NCBI RefSeq assembly: GCF_016909175.1
Contig: NZ_JAFBFI010000005.1
Coordinates: 1 to 64,000, forward strand
Source of the DNA: Peribacillus deserti
GTDB taxonomy: Bacteria; Bacillota; Bacilli; Bacillales; DSM-1321
Length of the DNA: 64,000 bases
Reading direction: 5' to 3'
In this document: positions 1 through 8,142 of the stretch, piece after piece
Position numbering within the stretch: the first letter of the stretch is position 1
Layout of the letters: each line of letters begins with the position of its first letter
Program-made: the position numbers and the translations under genes
Notes under the pieces: generated by a model
What the model saw: the letters and a program-made list of their open reading frames with translations, nothing else
Told to the model about the DNA's origin: nothing
Databases searched by the model: none

Positions 1-75
1 TCCATCCGCTCGACTTGCATGTATTAGGCACGCCGCCAGCGTTCGTCCTGAGCCAGGATCAAACTCTCCGAAGAA
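1..75 (-). rRNA. 16S rRNA, 5' end only (partial)
   Basis: Read on the minus strand this is the start of bacterial 16S rRNA: the conserved 27F site (GAGTTTGATCCTGGCTCAG) is followed by the helix leading to the 'ACATGCAAGTCGAGCG' segment. The gene runs leftward off the window, so only about 75 bases are present. The mature 5' end is placed by analogy with Bacillus 16S, a few bases upstream of CGGAGAGTTTG, and could be off by a few bases. Confidence 0.97.
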
Positions 76-151
76 TGTTTGATATAGCTCTTAAAAGTTT
101 AAAACTTGTTTTTGTATTTTCTCGAAAGAAAAATACGCTTGGCGTCTTGTT

Positions 152-174
152 TCGTTCAGTTTTCAAAGAACAAT
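152..174 (-). promoter_or_regulatory. boxA-like antitermination element in rRNA leader
   Basis: On the minus strand the leader contains TGTTCTTTGAAAACTGAACG, the sequence normally found before 16S genes in Bacillus. It carries the boxA-type core used for rRNA antitermination and processing. It lies between the promoter and the 16S 5' end, as expected. Confidence 0.7.
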
Positions 175-215
175 CATTAGTCAGTATTAGTCAGTCACTC
201 GTAAGCAACTTAATA

Positions 216-244
216 ATCATAACACGTTCGAATCGTTGCGTCAA
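216..244 (-). promoter_or_regulatory. rRNA promoter, proximal (P2-like)
   Basis: Minus-strand -35 TTGACG (239-244) and -10 TATGAT (216-221) are separated by exactly 17 bases, about 140 bases upstream of the 16S 5' end. This matches the position and strength of rrn P2 promoters in Bacillus. Confidence 0.8.
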
Positions 245-331
245 CACTTTTTATGAAGTGTTGTCTATAAGCATTGAAAATTTGTGTGTCTCATTTAAGC
301 ATTAGTCAAGCCGCTCTTCAGCCACTTTATT

Positions 332-360
332 AGCCTAACATGCTTATCTGATGTAGTCAA
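332..360 (-). promoter_or_regulatory. rRNA promoter, distal (P1-like), weaker match
   Basis: Minus-strand TTGACT (355-360) is followed after 17 bases by TAGGCT (332-337). The -35 is good and the -10 is poor. A second promoter is usual for Bacillus rrn operons, but this assignment is tentative. The remaining non-coding DNA between 361 and 650 shows no other recognisable feature. Confidence 0.4.
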
Positions 361-650
361 TACTTAATCTGCACCTCAAAACAGTAAATATGTTGTTGAA
401 GTTGTATCAAAATATTATCATCGTTCCAGCTTTTAGTCTATAGAAAGCAGTAATTTTATCCGTGGTAATTATTGGTAACGTTTACGGATTACAAATATAG
501 GTTAGACTAACTTGATCCACATAGACTTGATAGCGGGTTTAAGAAAATAGACGATTTAGCTTAATGAATGATCGGAAGGTAGCTATCATCTTCTCTGTTT
601 CATTTCACACGCAAATCTTATACGTAATCAATTACTTCTTATATAAGAAC

Positions 651-678
651 AAAAAAGCTAATCGAAATTAGCTTTTTT
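651..678 (-). terminator. Intrinsic terminator, symmetric
   Basis: AAAAAAGCTAAT, a short GAAA-type loop and ATTAGCTTTTTT form a perfect hairpin with a T-run on both strands. It sits just past the 3' end of the symporter pseudogene and may also insulate the rRNA promoter region. Confidence 0.8.
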
Positions 679-684
679 ATGAAG

Positions 685-1450
685 TTATACGGCGGTAGAG
701 CCTCTTGAATCATTAATAACGTATGCTTCTTCTTTATCCAGCCAATCCTTACCTTCTACAGCTCTGGATACGAGCATGGCAGATGTATTGTCTCCTGTAG
801 CATTCAGCATAGTCGCAGGGGCATCGATAATCGTGTGATGGCAGCTATAATCGGAAGAGCTTCCATAGGCAGAGCATATGCATTTCTGCAACCATTCCTC
901 CACTCGAGATAGCTCCCATTACAGTTCCGCCCGATACGTCAATCAGCACAGCATAAAGAATGGTATCAAAACCTGTGAATTTCCATTTTAAATACCGAGA
1001 ATAAGCATTTTTTAGAATAACCCCAAGGACTAATCTATCTTTATGCATGGAAGCACCTAATGGAAGAACCGTTTCCCTGATGTCTTTAGGGACTCCTACT
1101 TTCTGAGAAGCTTCCAAATTAAACGGGAGAGTTGCCATTGAGCTGCAAGTTGCGAGAGGTACTAGCCGGGGACATCATATTCTTCCAAAATACCGTTACT
1201 CCTTTTTTTCCAGCACTGACATATGCAAAGGCTGTATAAGCGACGGCGAAAAACACGGCTGCCACGGCAAAATATAACATTGTTGATTTGAAATAAGTTT
1301 CAAGCAGGTCTGTACCAAAAGTTCCGACCAAATAAGCAATGTAAGCTTCAAGTCTATCGGGGCATAATACATAATGAAGCTGATCATTTTCATAAATACA
1401 GCTGTGCCGGAATTCGTCAAAAAACTGCCCATTAATAAGAGAAGAGGGGC
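685..1450 (-). pseudogene. Dicarboxylate/amino acid:cation symporter (SDF/DAACS family), decayed remnant
   Basis: Overlapping minus-strand frames together spell the C-terminal half of a sodium:dicarboxylate/glutamate symporter. The order is a segment reading SFLTNSGTAVFMKMISFIMYYAPI, then VGTFGTDLLETYFKSTMLYF, then MATLPFNLEASQKVGVPKDIRETVLPLGAS, then GAISSGGMV, and finally IIDAPATMLNATGDNTSAMLVSR, which is the typical last-helix signature of the family. At least three frame changes are needed to join these pieces. About 250 of the usual 400-440 residues remain and the N-terminal half is absent upstream of about 1450. The gene is therefore not functional. The start position is the limit of recognisable similarity rather than a start codon. 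Confidence 0.88.
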
Positions 1451-1512
1451 AGGAATAAGATCTCCCCCACTCTTTTACTTTTGAAGAAAACTTTTATTGA
1501 CCCTCTACATAA

Positions 1513-2742
1513 TCAAAATGCTGTTGAGCTTGCATCTTTTCTATTTAATAGACCCTTCTTTTTCAGTAAGTTATTTAATTTTTCTGAACTTAGAAGCATT
1601 GCTGCAACAAAAACGACTATACAAAAAGGGAAGATTCCTATTGTAGAATGAGATGCAATGAGTCCAAGAATAGGTGGCATAAAAGTACTACCTGTATAGG
1701 CAATTGCCATTTGATAGCCCATAATTTTCTGGGAATGCTTCTTTCCAAAGCGTGTTGGCGTTTCGTGCAACATACAGGGAAATATCGGCGCTAATCCTAA
1801 TCCAATCATAATAAAACCTACAAGTGAGAGAGATGAAGGAAATGGCAGGATTAGAAGTATGGCACCAGAAAGTGCTATAATTTGCCCCACCCGAATGAGA
1901 GTGCTGTTACTAATTTTAAAGGTAATAAAGCCTGTAATAAATCTACCAACTGTGATTCCTGCGTAATAAAAAGAAACCCATTGTGCAGCAACTGCTACGG
2001 GTATATCCTTTACATTTACCAAATAACTACTTCCCCACAGACCCACTGTTGATTCTACCCCACAATAAAACAAGAAGGATATCAGAGCCAATTTAACTCC
2101 TTTAATTTGTAAGGGTTTTATATCTTTAGCATCTTCATTAAAAGATGTACCTTTTGTAGCTTCTGGCTCTTCATTTAGGGTATTATTGCTTGTTGTCACT
2201 CTGTTCCATAAGGGCAAGGTAAAGAAAAGGATTACAACTAACGCGAATTGAATTCCGGAAATTGCAAAATAACCATCTCTCCAAGAATTTTGACCTGAAA
2301 TAAACTGAGCCATAATGATAGGACCAAAAGTAGCTCCGACTCCCCAAAAACAATGTAACCAACTCATATGGTGTGCTTTATAGTGTGTAGCAACATAATC
2401 GTTTAATCCTGAATCAACTGCTCCCGCACCTAATCCTAGTGGTATGGCACATACAACTAACCAAATAACCGACGGAGCAAAATGAAATCCTAGCAAAGCA
2501 CCAGCAGTCATTAAGCAACTGACGAATGTTACATTGCCAGTTCCGAAACGTTTAAGGATCCTTCCACTAGCTAAACTGGAGATAATAGTACCACCGGCAA
2601 TCGTCATAAAAAGTAATCCGGCAGTCTCAAGCGGGGCTCCATAGTCCGATTGCATCGTGGGCCACGCTACCCCCAACAATGAATCAGGTAAACCTAAGCT
2701 GATAAAAGCCAAATAAATGATAACTAAAAGGAATGTTGTCAT
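1513..2742 (-). CDS. MFS transporter, probably a sugar permease
   Basis: A 410-residue integral membrane protein with about 12 hydrophobic segments and the MFS layout: a loop between helices 2 and 3 (ASGRILKRFGTG) and an acidic/polar central loop (about residues 190-215) that separates the two halves. It resembles the fucose/glucose-type branch of the MFS (SGLNDYVA with the conserved GxxExxxN-like helix 4 region), but the substrate cannot be named. I place the start at the internal ATG (MTTFLL) because GCGAGG lies 6-8 bases before it; the in-frame ATG five codons upstream has no ribosome binding site. A pseudogene of a ROK regulator lies immediately upstream on the same strand, so this was probably a regulator-transporter operon that has lost its regulator. 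Confidence 0.82.
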   Translation of the reverse strand: MTTFLLVIIYLAFISLGLPDSLLGVAWPTMQSDYGAPLETAGLLFMTIAGGTIISSLASGRILKRFGTGNVTFVSCLMTAGALLGFHFAPSVIWLVVCAIPLGLGAGAVDSGLNDYVATHYKAHHMSWLHCFWGVGATFGPIIMAQFISGQNSWRDGYFAISGIQFALVVILFFTLPLWNRVTTSNNTLNEEPEATKGTSFNEDAKDIKPLQIKGVKLALISFLFYCGVESTVGLWGSSYLVNVKDIPVAVAAQWVSFYYAGITVGRFITGFITFKISNSTLIRVGQIIALSGAILLILPFPSSLSLVGFIMIGLGLAPIFPCMLHETPTRFGKKHSQKIMGYQMAIAYTGSTFMPPILGLIASHSTIGIFPFCIVVFVAAMLLSSEKLNNLLKKKGLLNRKDASSTAF

Positions 2743-2760
2743 ATTTAATCCTCGCATTTA

Positions 2761-3490
2761 TTATTTAGTAGTCAACTGTTGTTTCCGCTCTGTTTTACTT
2801 GTTTGCTCCATTCCATTCATCATAAGATCAAGTCCAAGACTTTGTAACCCATACAAATATTCTTGTTTCCAATCACTCATTGTAAGCTCTGGAAGTTGTT
2901 CTGAAGGGATATATTTTGAGCTGCCTATGGCAATTTTTGTTTAATACCGCTTCTTCAATATCATCTCTACAAAAAATGATGATGTGAGGGTTAATGATAG
3001 CTGCAAACGAGGCAATTAATCTGCTGATTGCTCAATCTCATAATCCTCACTGATCCTTATTTTTTAGGTCCACTTCCATTTTCTAAAGCTTGCCGAAAAT
3101 TTTTTTCATTATACTGAGGGACGAATGACACCTCTCCCGAGAAAAAAGTACTTCCACGCACCACATCTCCATTTATCATAATTCCTGCACCGGGACCATT
3201 TTGACCAGAATATAAATAAATAAGGGATTGCTTGTCCTTAAATCCCCTATTATAGTGATATCCGAGAACAGCAGCATTCATATCGTTCTCTACTACAACA
3301 GGTATTGAAAAATGTTCTTCGTAGTATCCTTTTAAATCAAAATTTTGAAACTGCTCATATCCTGGTATATAAAAAATCCGTCCACTATCAACCGAACCAG
3401 GAACGCCAATTGCCATAGAACTGATTTTTGGATATTTAGTAATGATGTTTTCAATGCACTTCGTTAATAAATTTAAACCATCATCTTTTA
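2761..3490 (-). pseudogene. ROK-family transcriptional regulator, truncated and frameshifted
   Basis: A minus-strand open segment (3057-3490) reads DDGLNLLTKCIENIITKYP, then the ROK core MAIGVPGSVDSGRIFYIPG, VENDMNAAVLGYHY and GPGAGIMINGDVVRGS. After a frame break a second piece, ending at 2761, gives the C-terminus (PSEQLPELTMSDWKQEYLYG). The N-terminal winged-helix domain expected for a ROK repressor is missing: similarity stops at about 3490, directly against the stop codon of the next gene. The remnant lacks the DNA-binding domain and cannot act as a repressor. It lies 18 bases upstream of the MFS gene. Confidence 0.85.
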
Positions 3491-3494
3491 TTTA

Positions 3495-4436
3495 TTACAC
3501 TTTCTTTTTCCCTGTAATTGTAACAATTTGTGAATCAGGAATGTTTAAAGACGGCTCATTGCTTATCTCACCTAGTTCTTCATCTACAGCCTTTATTGAT
3601 TTTACACCCGAAAGCTTCTGAGCGGCCTTAACATCCCCTTTGTTTTCATTATATAAATCAAACCAAGGATACCCGTTGTTAGTATAGGCATCTGCATCCA
3701 CGGGAGAAGGCATAAGATTTCGGCCAGTGATTTCACTGAATTGTTGACTGTTTGCAACATGGATATATATTTCGGTCTTGCTCTCTGAATCCCACACGTC
3801 AATTCCATATTCGTCCGGATAGATTTCCTGCTTCATTTTACCGCCTGCCGCCAGTCCCATAGAGTCATTCAGACTGCATTCCATTACGGAACTTTTTAAC
3901 AGGGGGCTGTATTCCGGTATGATATCAGGTTTTGGAGCAAATACCACAAATCTCATTCCGCCTAAAGCTTCCGTTTGAGAGAGCTGTTCTTCCACGGTAT
4001 AGCCAAGGCCGATTGGCATGGCAACAAACTGCCGGATAAATCCTTCACCTGCATTAAATCCATCAAGCCAGGGCTGGTCAGGCGGGACTATGTAATTTTG
4101 GTCAGCATCGTTTAATAAGTCTTCCTTTTCATTACCTGTGATTGCATTAATATTCCCCGCATCCACAATAAGGGCATGAGGTGATCCTGAGAAATTCAGC
4201 CACAGTGCTTCCCGTTGATACATCCCGATAAAATAACCACCCAGCTCACGCCATTTTTCAGGGACCTTATCCAGGTAATCCTCTACCTTATATATAAAGA
4301 AGGAACCTAAACTCGGCGGAAGCGGATATACCTGATCATCATCCGGTATACGGAGAGTCCTTTCAAAGCTGATGCTCAATCCACCGATAACCAGCGAGTC
4401 TGTTTCTGCTTTTATTCGAAGCTTTTTGTTTTCCAT
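3495..4436 (-). CDS. Conserved protein of unknown function
   Basis: A soluble protein of 313 residues with no signal peptide or membrane segment. Notable conserved-looking blocks are RTLRIPDDDQVYPLPPSLG near the N-terminus, MYQREALWLNF, QPWLDGFNAGEGFIRQFVAM in the middle, and LGAGG-like LAAGGKMKQEIYPDEYGID near residue 215. From memory, proteins with these blocks are found as hypothetical proteins in actinobacteria and myxobacteria; I know of no assigned function. The start is the second ATG (MENKKLR), preceded by GAAGGGAAGAGA; the ATG six codons earlier has no ribosome binding site. It follows the 4458-5132 gene after a 21-base gap, so the two are probably co-transcribed and may act together. 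Confidence 0.8.
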   Translation of the reverse strand: MENKKLRIKAETDSLVIGGLSISFERTLRIPDDDQVYPLPPSLGSFFIYKVEDYLDKVPEKWRELGGYFIGMYQREALWLNFSGSPHALIVDAGNINAITGNEKEDLLNDADQNYIVPPDQPWLDGFNAGEGFIRQFVAMPIGLGYTVEEQLSQTEALGGMRFVVFAPKPDIIPEYSPLLKSSVMECSLNDSMGLAAGGKMKQEIYPDEYGIDVWDSESKTEIYIHVANSQQFSEITGRNLMPSPVDADAYTNNGYPWFDLYNENKGDVKAAQKLSGVKSIKAVDEELGEISNEPSLNIPDSQIVTITGKKKV

Positions 4437-4457
4437 ACAATCTCTTCCCTTCATATG

Positions 4458-5132
4458 TTATTTTTTTAAATTTAAAACAATCTCAGCTGCGCGAAGGCGC
4501 ACCATTGGATCAGGATTATCAAGCTCCATTTCTAAAACCTTTTTGGCCCTCTGTATGAACTCCATTTCATCTTCTTCATGCTCATCGTGCTCTTCCCTAT
4601 ATTGTGCAGGTGCAGACATATACATCATCGGTTCCTCAGCATGAAAAGACATTTCCGGCAGAATGGTTTCTTCATTTAATAACTCTTCGATGGTATGAAC
4701 ATGAGAAGTAAGATCTGCAGCTGTTCTAACCACCCTTGTTGATTTTTTCAGATTTTCTGGAAGCTCATCACGTTCAAGTACGAGGTTATACCAACGAACC
4801 ATCCGCTGGTGGGGATATCCCCATTCATCGTTGTCCTTTTCCTCTGCATATTTATAATCACTTGTGATTTTTCCAAAATAGATGGTTCCCTTATAAGGAA
4901 CCAGTACATAATCTCCCGGCTTCATTCGATAAACAATCATCTTCAAGGTAGCCAGCGCCGAATTGCTTTCCTTATAAGCACTTTGGATAAGCTCACGTAA
5001 ATGATGCTCTCTAAGTCCGGTGAGATCTCCAATATGAGGCCAGCCCACTGCCACAATCTCTTCTTCCAAAAATTCATTCATACGTTCTCGATCATGAGGC
5101 TTTGGCCGGATGAGCCATGCTTGTGTATTCAC
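4458..5132 (-). CDS. PUA/EVE-like domain protein, possible nucleic-acid-modification reader
   Basis: A 224-residue soluble protein. The N-terminal part (about 1-120: NTQAWLIRPKPH, EEIVAVGWPHIGDL, MKPGDYVLVPYKGTIYFGKI) has the pattern of the PUA-like fold found at the N-terminus of Mrr/McrB-type restriction proteins and EVE domains: an opening strand, a 'VAVGWP' segment, a helix, and the 'GDYVLVP...IYFGKI' barrel strands. The C-terminal 70 residues are acidic (EEHDEHEEDEMEF) and end in a helix. No nuclease domain is visible. It is the first gene of a two-gene unit with the unknown protein at 3495-4436. A modified-DNA or RNA binding role is an inference from the fold pattern only. Confidence 0.65.
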   Translation of the reverse strand: MNTQAWLIRPKPHDRERMNEFLEEEIVAVGWPHIGDLTGLREHHLRELIQSAYKESNSALATLKMIVYRMKPGDYVLVPYKGTIYFGKITSDYKYAEEKDNDEWGYPHQRMVRWYNLVLERDELPENLKKSTRVVRTAADLTSHVHTIEELLNEETILPEMSFHAEEPMMYMSAPAQYREEHDEHEEDEMEFIQRAKKVLEMELDNPDPMVRLRAAEIVLNLKK

Positions 5133-5312
5133 TTATTGGTCGACTCCTTTTTTATGGATAATTTTACTATATATCCCTAATTATATTAAGTCAATTATTA
5201 GTTTTTATAATAATTAATATTCTTTTTAATATTATCACTAATATTTTTAGTCATATAGCTGAATATCTGCGAATAAAATAAATGTCAGAAAAAAAGAATT
5301 CGCGGGGGAAAA

Positions 5313-6338
5313 ATGAAAAATTATATATTTATCCGTTCATTGCTGCTGGCTGGAAGTGTGTTAGGGCTATCTGCTTGTGAAGAACAGGCATCAAAAGAAA
5401 AAGAATTAGAGAAAAAAGTAGCGGAGCTTCAAGAGGCGCTGGAAAAAGAAAAGCTTAGTGAGACCAGTGAAAAAAAAGAACAAGAGCCTAAGGAAAAACC
5501 AGAGACGTCAGAGGTAAAAGTCATTCACCCTCTTTCACAAAGAGTAATCAAAACCTTTGATCCCGGTATTCTGGGATTTGGCACGAAGGATGAAGCATAT
5601 AAGAAAGAAATCAAAGACTGGGCAAGAGCTGCCGCCAAAGGTTCTGAGAAATCAATCGGTTTAGATCAGAGAATGCTGCCGGATAAAATAGGGCCAAACG
5701 GTGAAATCATCAAAGGGAAACCACGAATCATTTTTGAAGAAGAGGAATTTCTGGAGCAGGTTCTTGCCTTGTCCAGAAGCGGCGGAGATCTAGAACTTCC
5801 GTTAACTATTACCGAAAGCGGATATAAGCCTGAGGAAGCAGCACATTTAGGAGAAGCGGTCGCTGCCTCTTATACAACCCGCTTTGACAAATCTTTAGCC
5901 GGAAGAACACGCAATATTGAACTTTCTGCACAAGCTATTCATAATGTCATCCTTGGCACAGGGGACATTTTCTCCTTTAATACTACAGTTGGACCAAGCG
6001 ACGCAGCACATGGCTATCAAAAAGCAAAAGAAGCATTAAATGGTAAACTGGTTGACGGAATCGGAGGCGGAATCTGCCAGACTTCTTCCACTCTATACAA
6101 TGCTATCGATCAATTAGGAGTCAGCTATGTGGAAAAGCACCATCATTCACTCAATGTAGGCTACGTGCCTAACGGCAGAGATGCTACTGTATCTTATGGT
6201 GGGTTGGATTTCAGATTTCAGAACACGGCAGGAGTGCCCTTCTTGATAAAAACAATAGTGGATAAACAAAACGGGACATTAACCGTTGAAGTACGAACGT
6301 CGGAAAAGTATATGGCACGGATACGAGGGCAGAACTAA
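5313..6338 (+). CDS. VanW-family lipoprotein
   Basis: A 341-residue exported lipoprotein. A hydrophobic signal sequence ends in the lipobox LSAC with Cys22. It is followed by a charged Glu/Lys coiled-coil linker (about 24-75), and the VanW domain (about 215-330) contains FSFNTTVGP, GYQKAKEA, GGGICQTSSTLYNA and HHHSLNVGYVPNGRDA. Related proteins in Bacillus (YoaR type) face the cell wall, and their biochemical role is not settled. The start is supported by GCGGGGGA just upstream. It is the first plus-strand gene, divergent from the two-gene unit on its left, and is followed by a terminator at 6467. Confidence 0.88.
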   Translation: MKNYIFIRSLLLAGSVLGLSACEEQASKEKELEKKVAELQEALEKEKLSETSEKKEQEPKEKPETSEVKVIHPLSQRVIKTFDPGILGFGTKDEAYKKEIKDWARAAAKGSEKSIGLDQRMLPDKIGPNGEIIKGKPRIIFEEEEFLEQVLALSRSGGDLELPLTITESGYKPEEAAHLGEAVAASYTTRFDKSLAGRTRNIELSAQAIHNVILGTGDIFSFNTTVGPSDAAHGYQKAKEALNGKLVDGIGGGICQTSSTLYNAIDQLGVSYVEKHHHSLNVGYVPNGRDATVSYGGLDFRFQNTAGVPFLIKTIVDKQNGTLTVEVRTSEKYMARIRGQN

Positions 6339-6466
6339 ACTTGAACACAAACAATAGAATCAGCCTATACGGCTGTCCGAAAAATACAAGCGGTACCGAT
6401 TGCAGAGGGATTAAGCTTCATTCATATGGACTCCCCTAGAAGGAATTAACACATTATAAACCCTTG

Positions 6467-6498
6467 CTCCCCTTCATCAATTGTAGAGGGGGGTTTTT
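6467..6498 (+). terminator. Intrinsic terminator after the VanW gene
   Basis: CTCCCCT and AGGGGGG pair around a 13-base loop with one G-U pair and are followed by TTTTT on the plus strand, about 130 bases after the VanW stop codon. The rest of the 6339-6629 gap shows no gene. Confidence 0.7.
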
Positions 6499-6629
6499 GC
6501 TTTATAAAGCACCTAATCAATAGCCACTATAGAAATATGACAAAGGTGGATACCTGGAAAAAACAGTTTAATCACTGGAGCTAGACCTTTTACATCCCTA
6601 AGTTAGCATTCTATAGACGTATTTGGTAT

Positions 6630-6659
6630 TAAAAAAACAGCTCGATTTACAAGCTGTTT
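6630..6659 (-). terminator. Intrinsic terminator for the 44-residue ORF
   Basis: AAACAGCT and AGCTGTTT (8-base perfect stem, 9-base loop) are followed by seven T on the minus strand. It lies about 50 bases downstream of the stop codon of the small gene at 6708-6842, which supports that gene being a real transcription unit. Confidence 0.75.
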
Positions 6660-6707
6660 AAAGGTTCTTTATAAAATTGTCTATTTACTTAATCAATAAT
6701 TTGATCA

Positions 6708-6842
6708 CTACATCGTAATTCTTTTTAAATCCCTTAAGAAAGATCTTGTATCTCTTTTGATATCTCTTTTAAGCTCTCTTTTAAATACTCTCACTCTATT
6801 AATAACTTGTCTTAGCTGCATACGATTGTTCATATTTTTCAT
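6708..6842 (-). CDS. Small highly basic protein, 44 residues
   Basis: The minus-strand frame starts with ATG at 6842, preceded by a perfect AAAGGAGGTGAT Shine-Dalgarno at ideal spacing, and ends with TAG before a terminator at 6630-6659. It encodes 44 residues with no Cys and with about one third Arg/Lys. A repeated pattern in the middle (VRVFKRELKRDIKRDTRS) would form an amphipathic basic helix. I do not recognise the family. It lies downstream of phaC on the same strand, separated by about 250 bases. A nucleic-acid-binding or granule-associated role is possible, but nothing in the sequence shows it. Confidence 0.7.
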   Translation of the reverse strand: MKNMNNRMQLRQVINRVRVFKRELKRDIKRDTRSFLRDLKRITM

Positions 6843-6993
6843 AGCAATCACCTCCTTTAATAGCAAGGTTCCATGTTTAATCCCTAAACTTAGACATACA
6901 AAAACCAGGGCAGTAAAGTGTCGTCATCTGTTTCTGCCGGCTGTATCTGCTCCGCTTCTTTTAAAAAGCGGAGGAAACGGGGAAATACCTGTG

Positions 6994-7164
6994 ATGCAAT
7001 TCCAAGGCTATGTGGTTCAAGCGGAAGGATACCTGGTGAATACAGCAAGTACATGGGTTCACCTCCCTTCAGGAAACCGGCATATGATTTCAGCTTCTTG
7101 GTTCAGACCTTTCAGGCAGCCATTCTGCTATATATGGAGGAAACATGGAGGCGTTGCTGAATGA
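6994..7164 (+). CDS. Possible small protein, antisense to the phaC 3' end
   Basis: The plus-strand frame from ATG 6994 (or GTG 6991) encodes 56 residues with a protein-like composition (VQAEGYLVNTASTWVHLPSG, then RHMISASWFRPF). CGGGGA precedes it by about 7 bases. The last 75 bases overlap the 3' end of phaC on the other strand, so overlapping constraint or chance could explain the open frame. The function is unknown and the call is tentative. Confidence 0.35.
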   Translation: MQFQGYVVQAEGYLVNTASTWVHLPSGNRHMISASWFRPFRQPFCYIWRKHGGVAE

Positions 7165-8142
7165 GGTATGACCGCCTTTTATCAGTTTATAGGTTTTGTC
7201 TCGGCTGGAAACAAGCTTCATGATAGGCTTGATCATCTTTTCTGGTACTAAGAAGTCATTTTCTGCTGCAATTACAAGTAGGTTAGCCTGGATATTTTTT
7301 AAGGATGCTTTCTTCTTATTTATTTTAATCTCGCCAGTTACTAGTTTGTTTTTTCTGACCAAATCGTTCATCATTTGTTTCATTGCTGCCCCTGTAAATG
7401 GAACATGATCTCTTGTCCAGTGATTAAAACGGCGCCATTTATCGACATATTTAGGGTCTTCTACTCTGCTTAAAAGTGCAAGGTAACTTGAAAAGTGTAT
7501 AGGGGATGTAACAAGGTTTAATCCTCGATTGACTACAAAACCTGGTAATGTCTGTGTTACATCCAGCCATTCGTCAAAATCGGCATTGCCTTCTCTGATT
7601 GCCTTTGACCATTCATCAAAGGCAGGAGAATGGCTGAAGTCGATCGGCGGGGTTGAAAGTATTAGATTCTTCACCGGTTCCTCAGCGATGGCTGCATACA
7701 TTGCTGCAAGGGTTCCCCCTAGACAGACACCGTACACCGTAATTTCTTTTGCACGGGAATGCCGTAAAGCTTTTTTTACACCTTTTTGGATATAATCCGA
7801 AACATAACCGCTGATGCTTAGATCGCCATCTTCAAAGCCAGGAGCCCCAAAATCTAATAAATATACTTGAAAGCCTTCATTTACAAATGACGCGATCATG
7901 CTGCTTTCCGGAGAAAGATCAAGAATAACCGGCTTATTAATGAGAGAATACACAATAAATACAGGTATTCTATATTTTTTCTCTGCAGGAGGGTAATACC
8001 ACAAAGTTGCTTTATTTTTCTTCCAGACTGCTTCTCTTTTGGTTACTCCCATTTCGGGCAGAGGACCATTGATTGCTTCCCTGGCAAGGGCCACCCTAGA
8101 CTCTATGCTTTTTATATCAAGACTCTTATTTTCTTTTTCCAT
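7090..8142 (-). CDS. phaC: Class IV poly(3-hydroxyalkanoate) synthase subunit PhaC
   Basis: A 350-residue alpha/beta-hydrolase-fold protein that polymerises (R)-3-hydroxyacyl-CoA into PHA storage granules. The lipase-like box is GVCLGG with the catalytic Cys at residue 140. Asp296 (in AAENDFLVP) and His325 (in KGGHTSF) complete the triad, with spacing almost identical to Bacillus PhaC. It is slightly shorter at the N-terminus than the usual ~360 residues. Its start overlaps the 3' end of phaR by 17 bases, so translation is likely coupled and the two subunits form the active synthase. phaB and the phasin genes are not adjacent, unlike the classic Bacillus megaterium cluster. Confidence 0.93.
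   Translation of the reverse strand: MEKENKSLDIKSIESRVALAREAINGPLPEMGVTKREAVWKKNKATLWYYPPAEKKYRIPVFIVYSLINKPVILDLSPESSMIASFVNEGFQVYLLDFGAPGFEDGDLSISGYVSDYIQKGVKKALRHSRAKEITVYGVCLGGTLAAMYAAIAEEPVKNLILSTPPIDFSHSPAFDEWSKAIREGNADFDEWLDVTQTLPGFVVNRGLNLVTSPIHFSSYLALLSRVEDPKYVDKWRRFNHWTRDHVPFTGAAMKQMMNDLVRKNKLVTGEIKINKKKASLKNIQANLLVIAAENDFLVPEKMIKPIMKLVSSRDKTYKLIKGGHTSFSNASMFPPYIAEWLPERSEPRS

Noticed and set aside
1440-1475. Terminator after the first MFS gene (GGGG/CCCC pairing)
   Set aside because: The GC runs belong to the coding sequence of the symporter remnant and lack a T-run of proper length.
5313-5540. Coiled-coil Glu/Lys region as a separate low-complexity or phage-like protein
   Set aside because: It is continuous with the lipoprotein signal and the VanW domain in one frame; it is just the linker.
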